32,167 nucleotides of DNA, taken from Eudoraea sp. (GTDB lineage: Bacteria > Bacteroidota > Bacteroidia > Flavobacteriales > Flavobacteriaceae). Positions 25,432 through 32,167 of this stretch are shown here, piece after piece. The translations under genes were made by a program, and so were the position numbers. The notes under the pieces were generated by a model. It did no database searches, was not told the DNA's origin, and worked only from the letters and a program-made list of their open reading frames with translations. Where the stretch lies: positions 1 to 32,167 of the forward strand of contig JAHEHU010000022.1 in NCBI GenBank assembly GCA_024639765.1. The letters run 5' to 3'. Every line of letters begins with the position of its first letter. Position 1 is the first letter of the stretch.

Positions 25432-27687
25432 ATGAAAACAAAATTATTCTACTTCGTACAGGTTTTGATGCTGCCGATCTTCCTACTGGGTCTTGGCAGT
25501 ATGCATGCCCAAGTGCTGAATGCACCTGAGGCTGCTCCTAATCAAACACCTCCTGCAGGGGCAACTCCCTGGAACAGGGCTTGTGCCTCTTCTTCTTTCA
25601 ACGATTATTGGGTGCAATTTACATGGAATCCGCCTTTAGTGAATTCCGATAACGAATTTATCCTTGAATTATCTGATGCCGCAGGAGACTTTAGCAGTCC
25701 TGTTGAATTAGCAAGAGACGGTTCAAAGAATCTCGAATTTGATTTCTATATGCAATTCACCGTTCCTATGGATACCAGAGGTGAAAACTACAGACTTCGC
25801 GTTCGTAGTACTAGTCCGGCTGTTACCGGACCTCCTTCCGTTCCATACCCCATGTACTATATTGCGGTAAACAGTGGTATTACCATTAGGCCACAGGGAC
25901 AAGCCGATTTTGGTGATGGAACTGCTGAAGTGTGTGACGGTAATTCTGTCACGCTTGAAGTTTACGGTTTGGCCAATGCCGATACCTATCAGTATAATTG
26001 GTACAGGTCAGGTACGCCACTTTCTGAGAAGTCAGAATCTATCACGGTAACTGCTTCAGGAATGTATAATGTAGAAATAGATTATGGCGCTTGTTCCGGA
26101 TCTGGAAATACGCTGTCTAATCTAATAGATGTAACCTCAGGCACAAGTCTGGGCGTCGCTATTAATCCCCCGGCCAAAACAGATCTGTGTAGCGGAGAGA
26201 CCATGCCGTTGGAGGCCAACATCAATAACCCAAGTTTAACATATACATGGTATCAGAACGGAGCGGTAATCCCGTCTTCCAATAATTATATCTATACTGT
26301 AGATGCTTCCAGTCCCGGTTTTGAAGGAGATTATGAGGTTGAGATCTTCGGGCCAGGTGCCTGTATAGAACGTTCTGCTGCCGTTACCATAACAAATGCT
26401 GGAAATTTCACAGTCACAAGAGACAATGCGGCAAACATTGCATTGCTTCCTGGGCAAAACTCCACCTTAAGTGTTAGTACAGATGCCTCTACCCCCACCT
26501 ATCAATGGTATAAAGATGGTAGTGCGGTTGCCGGAGCTACCAATTCCACTTTGGTGGTTAACGATACGGAAACAGGTACGTATTTCGCGAGAGTAACCCT
26601 AAGTGGCGGGGCTTGTGCGTCCACTTCCCTGGACTCAGAAAGTACGGTTGTGGTTACGCCAGTCTCTTTTGAATTACTTGTAGATTACGCCACGTCCTAT
26701 GTAGCCTGTGAAAATACAAGTATCGCCCTTGAGGTTACAACCATAAATGCCGTGGATGCCGGTGGAAACAAGACAGATGTTACCTCAGCCATTATAAATG
26801 ATTTTACCTATCAATGGAAACGTAACGGAGCCAATGTAGCTGGGGCTACCGGTAGTTCCATAAGTTTAACCGATCCGACTGAAAATGGCGCCTATACATT
26901 AGATGGTATAATTAGTACCTATTCCAGTGTGTCTAACAGTTTATCTGTAGAGCTACTCGTTAATGAAACGCTGACTATCAGCAGCACTGGCCTTGTAAGT
27001 TGTGGCCCTTCAGAACCCATCACGATTAGTACTGCCACCGATCTTACAGGAGAGACCTATTCCTGGTTCAGAAACGGATCAGACCTTGGTGTGACTACCG
27101 CTGATCTTACGGCAACAGAAGCTGGTTTATACCAATTGGTACTAATGCGTAATGGATGTCCATTGCGCTCTAATGAAATCACCATCACGCCTTTAGATGA
27201 AAATCTTATTACGCTAGATCCTTCTGCAGATGTTGTTTTCCCACAGGGAAGTTCAAGAACCATATCTGCTTCTGGAGGTACCAGCTATAGGTGGTTAGAC
27301 AGCAACAATGTTGAGATGAGCACAGGCTCTTCAATGACCTTTACAGAAGAAGGAGATTTTGTCTTGATTGCAGAAATTGGGAATTGCCAGATTATTAGAA
27401 ACATAAGCGTGACGTACCTGGATACCTTTAAAGTACCCAATGTGATCACAGTAAATGGTGACGGTATAAATGATCAATGGATCATTCCAAATTCTTATTC
27501 GAACAAAGCAGATGTAAATGTGATCATTTACAATGAAAAAGGCGAAGAGATCATAAACGAATTTAATTATCAAAACAACTGGCCATCGTCTTCTGCTGCC
27601 TTTACGAAGCAGAACATGGTGTTCTTTTATAAAATTAGAAATGCTGCGGAGGTCCTTAAACAAGGAACCATAACCGTAATACGTTAA
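25432..27687 (+). CDS. Secreted adhesin-like protein with Ig-like repeats and T9SS type B sorting domain
   Basis: The product has 751 residues from the ATG at 25432, chosen because it begins a clear signal peptide (MKTKLFYFVQVLMLPIFLLG to HAQ). An upstream ATG at 25336 would bury the signal. After an N-terminal beta domain come about six Ig/PKD-like beta-sandwich repeats, each with a Y-x-W core (for example YNWYRSG, YTWYQNG, YQWYKDG) and a closing G-x-Y-x-x-x strand, often with a Cys. The last 85 residues are a type B (CHU_C/gliding-associated) C-terminal domain beginning VPNVITVNGDGINDQWIIP. It should be exported by Sec, cross the outer membrane by T9SS and stay on the surface. The PorP/SprF gene follows 8 bases later. 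Confidence 0.9.
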   Translation: MKTKLFYFVQVLMLPIFLLGLGSMHAQVLNAPEAAPNQTPPAGATPWNRACASSSFNDYWVQFTWNPPLVNSDNEFILELSDAAGDFSSPVELARDGSKNLEFDFYMQFTVPMDTRGENYRLRVRSTSPAVTGPPSVPYPMYYIAVNSGITIRPQGQADFGDGTAEVCDGNSVTLEVYGLANADTYQYNWYRSGTPLSEKSESITVTASGMYNVEIDYGACSGSGNTLSNLIDVTSGTSLGVAINPPAKTDLCSGETMPLEANINNPSLTYTWYQNGAVIPSSNNYIYTVDASSPGFEGDYEVEIFGPGACIERSAAVTITNAGNFTVTRDNAANIALLPGQNSTLSVSTDASTPTYQWYKDGSAVAGATNSTLVVNDTETGTYFARVTLSGGACASTSLDSESTVVVTPVSFELLVDYATSYVACENTSIALEVTTINAVDAGGNKTDVTSAIINDFTYQWKRNGANVAGATGSSISLTDPTENGAYTLDGIISTYSSVSNSLSVELLVNETLTISSTGLVSCGPSEPITISTATDLTGETYSWFRNGSDLGVTTADLTATEAGLYQLVLMRNGCPLRSNEITITPLDENLITLDPSADVVFPQGSSRTISASGGTSYRWLDSNNVEMSTGSSMTFTEEGDFVLIAEIGNCQIIRNISVTYLDTFKVPNVITVNGDGINDQWIIPNSYSNKADVNVIIYNEKGEEIINEFNYQNNWPSSSAAFTKQNMVFFYKIRNAAEVLKQGTITVIR

Positions 27688-27695
27688 CCAGACCA

Positions 27696-29765
27696 ATGAA
27701 ACCAAGAGTACTCCTTTTATTGTTATTGTGTGTTACAGGATTCATGAGCGTGAATGCTCAGGATGAGAATCCCTTTATCACCTATGATGTACCCTCACAG
27801 AACCTGTTGAAGTTTAACAGGTTTCTGATAAATCCCACATTTTCAACGGTGAGGGAGAATAAGTCGTACGTCAACCTTTTGCACCGTAATCAATCGGTGA
27901 CCTTTGACGATAACAACCAAACCTACTTTTTAAGCTATAGCGGAAGGATGAATGACCGCACAGGATTGGGTCTTAGTTTATACACACAACGTGAGGGTAT
28001 TGTAAGTAATTATGGAGTGCTTGCCAACTATGCATATGGTATAAAACTGAATGATAAAAGTAACTTTACTTTTGGTGCCAACCTGTCTTATTACAACAGT
28101 GGTTTTGATCAGAACAGGGCGAATCCCATAGAGATCGATCCTTTGCTTAACAGCTTTCAGGATGTATCTCTCTTGTCTTTTCAGCCTGGATTTAACCTGT
28201 CTTATGGGAAATTTGACTTTGGTTTATTTGCCGAAAACCTGTTCGATTACAATTTGAAGACCAATGAATCTGTTTCAGATTTTCAGGATAAGACATACTC
28301 TGGTCATCTACAATATACCCATCAGTTTGAAAATGCATCGGGGATCATGGAAAACGCCCGGCTTATGCCACTTGCACGTGCAAGAAAGGTGGGGCAAGAC
28401 GATTTTGTACTGGGTGGAAATCTTATTCTTGACCTTCCAAAACTTGGATGGGTACAAGGTGGGTACGATAGTTTTTACGGAGCTTCGGCCGGTATTGGTT
28501 TTAATCTGAACAAACGTGTTTCTATAGGATATACTATGGAAAAAGGGCTGTCTACCACCTTTGATAATTTTGGATTGACACATGAGATCTCCTTTGCCTA
28601 TTCCTTTACTCCTAACCTTACTGAAGACAGGGTAATGTTAGAAGACAGTGAAGAGACCCTGGCTCAAAATGAGGAGGAAAAAGAACCGCTTACAGAAGAA
28701 GCCCTAAGTGATAAAGACAAAGAAATAGCCGAATTAAAACGCCGGCTTACAGAAAACGACGCCATTCTTGCCGAGTTAATGTACAGGCAAGATTCATTGG
28801 AAAACAATCGCCAAAAAGACCTGGAAACCAGGTTCGAAAGGGTTATGAGAATGGTTCGTAATGAAACCAATGGTAAACGGCCAGATCTTGAGGATAGGGC
28901 TAAAGAGGAGTATTTCCTTAATAACGACAAATCAGCGCTCGCGCAACAAACTATTGATCCAAAGGACTTCAATAAAAAACCTATCAAGGACACTCAACCA
29001 GAGCCTGTAATTCAAAAAGAACAGACCAGAGATGCTGTGGCACAGGTTGCTACAAAGCAAGAGAAATCGCAACAATCACAGCCTGCATCAGGAGTGAAAA
29101 GTAGAAAATTCCGTGACCTTCAAGGCGTTCAGGATGGATACTATGTTGTAGCAAATGTCTATCAGGATGAGCATTACCTGAATAAGTTTGTAGACGCCAT
29201 GAACGAAGAGGGCTTCCCGGCCAACTATATAGACAACCCCGGGAACGGACTTAAATATGTATATCTAAAAAGATACAATAGCTGGAAAGAAGCAGAAAAT
29301 GCATACCGCACCAAATTAGATGGTAGTTATACCGGCGATCTATGGATCATGAACGTAGACAATAGATATAGAAATGATGCCTATGTTGCCAACACTAAAA
29401 AGATTAAAGAAAAATCTTCAAAATTTGAATCTGATGTGCTACAGAAAAATGTTGTGGCGCAAGACAATATTGGCAATAACGCTACCGAAGAACAAGAATA
29501 TGGGCTTTCACAAGGGATAACAGATTACTATATCATTGCCAATGTTTTTGCCAATCCCAGGAACGCCTCCAGGTTTGTAAAATTACTGAATTCCAGAGGT
29601 TTAAGTGCCGGTTTCTTTATAAATCCACAAAATAAATACCGATACGTATTTTTAAAGAAGCACAACACCTGGAACAACGCTTTAGTTTCTTACTACTCAA
29701 AAATAAACGACGCATACACAGACAAGATGTGGATCATGCGCGTTACACCAAATCTTATAGCATAA
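27696..29765 (+). CDS. PorP/SprF family T9SS outer-membrane protein with C-terminal coiled coil and two SPOR-like repeats
   Basis: The product has 689 residues, about twice the usual PorP/SprF length. A signal peptide covers 1-21. The barrel region (about 24-308) includes QNLLKFNRFLINPTFS and the GLGLSLYTQREG and YGASAGIGFN strands of the PorP/SprF family, which helps type B adhesins reach the surface. An acidic linker and coiled coil (about 310-395) and a low-complexity region lead to two SPOR-like repeats (470-556 and 598-686) that match those at the N-terminus of the OmpA protein at 2854. Translation is probably coupled to both neighbours: 8 bases after the adhesin gene, and the next ATG follows its stop directly. 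The barrel call is firm; the role of the repeats is inferred. Confidence 0.87.
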   Translation: MKPRVLLLLLLCVTGFMSVNAQDENPFITYDVPSQNLLKFNRFLINPTFSTVRENKSYVNLLHRNQSVTFDDNNQTYFLSYSGRMNDRTGLGLSLYTQREGIVSNYGVLANYAYGIKLNDKSNFTFGANLSYYNSGFDQNRANPIEIDPLLNSFQDVSLLSFQPGFNLSYGKFDFGLFAENLFDYNLKTNESVSDFQDKTYSGHLQYTHQFENASGIMENARLMPLARARKVGQDDFVLGGNLILDLPKLGWVQGGYDSFYGASAGIGFNLNKRVSIGYTMEKGLSTTFDNFGLTHEISFAYSFTPNLTEDRVMLEDSEETLAQNEEEKEPLTEEALSDKDKEIAELKRRLTENDAILAELMYRQDSLENNRQKDLETRFERVMRMVRNETNGKRPDLEDRAKEEYFLNNDKSALAQQTIDPKDFNKKPIKDTQPEPVIQKEQTRDAVAQVATKQEKSQQSQPASGVKSRKFRDLQGVQDGYYVVANVYQDEHYLNKFVDAMNEEGFPANYIDNPGNGLKYVYLKRYNSWKEAENAYRTKLDGSYTGDLWIMNVDNRYRNDAYVANTKKIKEKSSKFESDVLQKNVVAQDNIGNNATEEQEYGLSQGITDYYIIANVFANPRNASRFVKLLNSRGLSAGFFINPQNKYRYVFLKKHNTWNNALVSYYSKINDAYTDKMWIMRVTPNLIA
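29103..29753 (+). repeat. Two SPOR-like protein repeats (PorP/SprF protein residues 470-556 and 598-686)
   Basis: Copy 1 (29103-29363) has DGYYVVANVY, DNPGNGLKYVYL and LWIMNVDN. Copy 2 (29487-29753) has DYYIIANVFA, INPQNKYRYVFL and MWIMRVTP. The order and spacing equal those of the repeats at 2992-3639. Confidence 0.75.
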
Positions 29766-32167
29766 ATGAGACATAACTTTACCCAAAAATTACTTGCGGC
29801 CTGTTTAGTCCTATTTTCATATGTGGGCTTCTCACAAGAATTCAACACTTTTGATGTTCGTTATCAAAACAACCTCAAGGGTGATCTTACCTTTATTGCC
29901 AACAACATCGTGAACCGCGATGGTGGTAGTGGGAATACAGAGCCAGAGGATCCTTATAACGCAACGGGCAACTCATCTACTTATAATGACTGGTTGAACC
30001 AGCAATATATAGATGTAGATAGTGATCCCGCGACCTTTAGTTCTAGTTCGGCCACATTTGCTTTTCCTAATCCTAATTGTAACCTGATTCGGTATGCCGG
30101 ACTTTATTGGTCCGCAACCTATCCCAGTGAGCAGGCGGGGCAATCCTTAGGTACCAACAGACAAAACGATTTTAACCAGGTAAAACTAATGGTGCCAGGA
30201 GGCGCCTATGTAGATGTGGTGGCTGATGAGATCTTATTTGATGGATTTACCAGCGGAGACCCTTCCGTAACACAAAACAGTCCTTATGCCTGTTATGCAG
30301 ATGTTACCGCATTACTAACTCCTTTGGCTGACCCCTCAGGAGATTATACCATAGCGAACGTACGATCTGTTGTAGGATCTTTATCTCCTGGTGGAGGTGC
30401 TGCCGCAGGTTGGACACTTGTTATAGTCTATGAAAACCCTACACTCACCGGTAAATTAATCACCACATATGACGGTTTTGCGCGGGTACGTAGCGCTAAT
30501 CCTACGGTAGATATAAACTACGCCGGATTTAATACTATACCAGCAGGTCCGGTACGTGCTAACATTGGAGCGGCTGCCCTGGAGGGAGACAACAGGATCA
30601 CAGGAGACAGAATGCAGATCAGTGCAGCTACTGTTCCCGGATTCACAAACATCAGCAATGGTGTAAACCCTGCCAATAACTTCTTTAATAGTAACATCAC
30701 ATTAGACGGTGCCATAACCACAAACAGGACCCCCAATAGTGTGAATACTCTTGGGTATGACACGGATATATTCTTATTAAACAACCCGTTAAATAGTGTT
30801 ATTCCCAATTCGGAAACCGCTGCTACGCTGCGTTTTACCTCGAGTGGAGATCAGTATTATCCATTCTTTAACTCCTTCAATATTGAGATCATTGAACCCA
30901 ACATTGTAGTAGAAAAAACAGTAGAGGATATAGCCGGAAATGACATTACGGGGATGGGGGTAAATCTTGGGCAGTTACTAGACTATGTGCTTGCCTTTCA
31001 AAACATTGGAAATGATGATGCCACCAACTATGTGCTTCGGGATGTTTTACCGATAAACGTAACGGTAGATGAATCTAACCTGGTCCTTCCCCCCGGAGTT
31101 ACATATGTATACGACCCCGTTGCCCGGGTTATTTCCTTTAATATTCCGGACAATCTGGTTGAAGACGGTGACCCTGTTTCGGAAATTAGATTGCGGGTTC
31201 AGGTAGCAGAGAATTGTTTTGATTTTGTGGATGCCTGTACCGATCAGATTGCGAATCAGGCGTATTCTACTTATCAAGGCGTTATAAACAACAATGTAAT
31301 TACGGATGACCCTTCTGTTTCTGATTTTGACAGTTGCGGGTTTGTGACTCCAGGTGCTACTAACTTTTTATTAGATGACCTTGAAAGCTGTGATTATAGC
31401 CGTACCGTACAATTATGCGGAGACAATGTAATATTAGATGCGGGAGATAATTTTGACTCTTATGTTTGGTACCGTGATGAAAACATGGATGGGCTTATTG
31501 ATGCAGGTGACACCCTCATTGATGACGGAGATCCGGACAATGATCCCAGTACACAAGTAGTTACTGAACTTGGAATCTATATTGTAGATAAGATAGTTGC
31601 CGACCCTTGTAAGGGATTTCAGGAAATCATTACGGTCGAAAACTTTGGGACCACTCAAACTAATCCGATTATTGATCTTATCAACGACACCTCTAATACT
31701 GTTGAAGGAGAGATCGTGACCTGTCCCAATGACGGAGAACTGTTGCCAAAGGTATTTTTGTGTGGTTTAAATGACACAGAGCTTATTCAAATAAACATTC
31801 CGGATGCAGATAGCATTGAATGGGAGCAATTAGATGCTGCAAGCTGTTCTTCAGCCGGGGCAGATTGTGCCAATAAAAATTCTGGTTGTACCTGGAATAA
31901 TGTAGGTGCCGGAAGTAATTTTCTAGCAACAGATGCCGGGGAATACAGGCTTATCATAAACTATCAGAATGGCTGCTTTACCCGTTTCTACTTTAATGTT
32001 TTTAAGAATCCACTTGATCCACAATACAACGTAACGGACCTAATATGCCTGTCACCGGGGAATATTACTGTTACCAATATGCCTGCTGATTATGAGTATC
32101 AATTGTTAGATGCCACCAATGGGAATATTTTGGTTCCTTTCAGTGCCAATAACGGACCAAGTTTTAC
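29766..32167 (+). CDS. Large secreted surface protein with DUF11-like domain, 3' end beyond the window
   Basis: I read this frame directly: ATG at 29766, immediately after the PorP/SprF stop, open for 800 codons to the window edge. A signal peptide covers 1-23 (ending VGFSQ). The first 370 residues form a beta-rich domain with RYAGLYWSATYP and GAAAGWTLVIVYENP. A DUF11-like repeat (about 378-480) follows, with VVEKTVEDIAG and LLDYVLAFQNIGND. Further beta domains contain paired Cys and an acidic Asp-rich loop (DENMDGLIDAGDTLIDDGD) that may bind calcium. Partners of PorP/SprF usually end in a type B sorting domain, so one is predicted downstream. It is probably an adhesin; the C-terminus is unseen. 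Confidence 0.85.
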   Translation, partial: MRHNFTQKLLAACLVLFSYVGFSQEFNTFDVRYQNNLKGDLTFIANNIVNRDGGSGNTEPEDPYNATGNSSTYNDWLNQQYIDVDSDPATFSSSSATFAFPNPNCNLIRYAGLYWSATYPSEQAGQSLGTNRQNDFNQVKLMVPGGAYVDVVADEILFDGFTSGDPSVTQNSPYACYADVTALLTPLADPSGDYTIANVRSVVGSLSPGGGAAAGWTLVIVYENPTLTGKLITTYDGFARVRSANPTVDINYAGFNTIPAGPVRANIGAAALEGDNRITGDRMQISAATVPGFTNISNGVNPANNFFNSNITLDGAITTNRTPNSVNTLGYDTDIFLLNNPLNSVIPNSETAATLRFTSSGDQYYPFFNSFNIEIIEPNIVVEKTVEDIAGNDITGMGVNLGQLLDYVLAFQNIGNDDATNYVLRDVLPINVTVDESNLVLPPGVTYVYDPVARVISFNIPDNLVEDGDPVSEIRLRVQVAENCFDFVDACTDQIANQAYSTYQGVINNNVITDDPSVSDFDSCGFVTPGATNFLLDDLESCDYSRTVQLCGDNVILDAGDNFDSYVWYRDENMDGLIDAGDTLIDDGDPDNDPSTQVVTELGIYIVDKIVADPCKGFQEIITVENFGTTQTNPIIDLINDTSNTVEGEIVTCPNDGELLPKVFLCGLNDTELIQINIPDADSIEWEQLDAASCSSAGADCANKNSGCTWNNVGAGSNFLATDAGEYRLIINYQNGCFTRFYFNVFKNPLDPQYNVTDLICLSPGNITVTNMPADYEYQLLDATNGNILVPFSANNGPSF

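Noticed and set aside
27331-27705. Minus-strand reading frame of 124 codons under the type B sorting domain
   Set aside because: It is a shadow of a strongly supported conserved domain on the plus strand.
28371-28384. CTTGCACGTGCAAG, a perfect 14-bp palindrome with the CACGTG core
   Set aside because: It lies inside the PorP/SprF coding region and lacks the TGTTnC/GnAACA arms of parS; it is likely a chance result of the Ala-Arg codons.
1-32167. CRISPR arrays, tRNA or rRNA genes, insertion sequences, prophage genes
   Set aside because: I looked in the gaps and saw no regular spaced repeats, no cloverleaf with a recognisable TTC loop, and no transposase or phage protein.

Overview
This window reads as a chromosomal segment of a member of the Bacteroidota, most likely the family Flavobacteriaceae. 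The evidence is a type IX secretion (T9SS) type B sorting domain, a PorP/SprF barrel, lineage-typical families (DUF4175, DUF4837, a GH3-like protein beside M23 and TatA), a eukaryote-like GlnRS next to GluRS, and several promoters of the TAnnTTTG type used by the Bacteroidota primary sigma factor. I see no phage, insertion sequence, CRISPR array, rRNA or tRNA. Genus and species cannot be told from the sequence alone.

Layout. 1-2.5 kb: a truncated GH3-like adenylate-forming enzyme and an M23 peptidase on the minus strand, divergent from tatA. 2.5-6.5 kb: a 395-base hairpin-bearing leader, a 931-residue multidomain OmpA protein, then two tandem paralogous 56-residue membrane proteins, each followed by a terminator. 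6.5-10.4 kb, minus strand: pgk, a LysM lytic transglycosylase and a DUF4837 lipoprotein. 10.5-12.1 kb: holB and a DoxX-like gene. 12.1-19.5 kb, minus strand: DUF4175, ybeY, mnmG, a methyltransferase and an OmpH/Skp-like gene. Two perfect parS-type palindromes flank mnmG, which suggests a region loaded by ParB and possibly near the origin. 19.6-25.2 kb: an AlkB-like hydroxylase, gltX, a Band 7 protein, then glnS on the opposite strand. 25.4 kb to the end: a tight cluster of a type B T9SS adhesin, an enlarged PorP/SprF protein and a second large secreted protein that runs off the window.

The most unusual signal is a duplicated module of about 90 residues, SPOR-like in pattern (GYY..., NP.N..YVYL, LWIM). 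It occurs twice at the N-terminus of the OmpA protein (2992-3639) and twice at the C-terminus of the PorP/SprF protein (29103-29753), 25 kb apart. It links a peptidoglycan-anchored OmpA/beta-propeller protein to a T9SS barrel and may mark a shared envelope-anchoring or partner-recognition system for cell-surface adhesins. Further candidates are the two small membrane proteins, the parS site embedded in the end of ybeY, and a collagen-like Gly-X-Y stretch inside the DUF4175 protein.

Several starts are set here from promoter placement or signal peptides: M23 at 2017, OmpH at 12669, gltX at 20726 and the type B adhesin at 25432. The DUF4175 gene appears to start with TTG.
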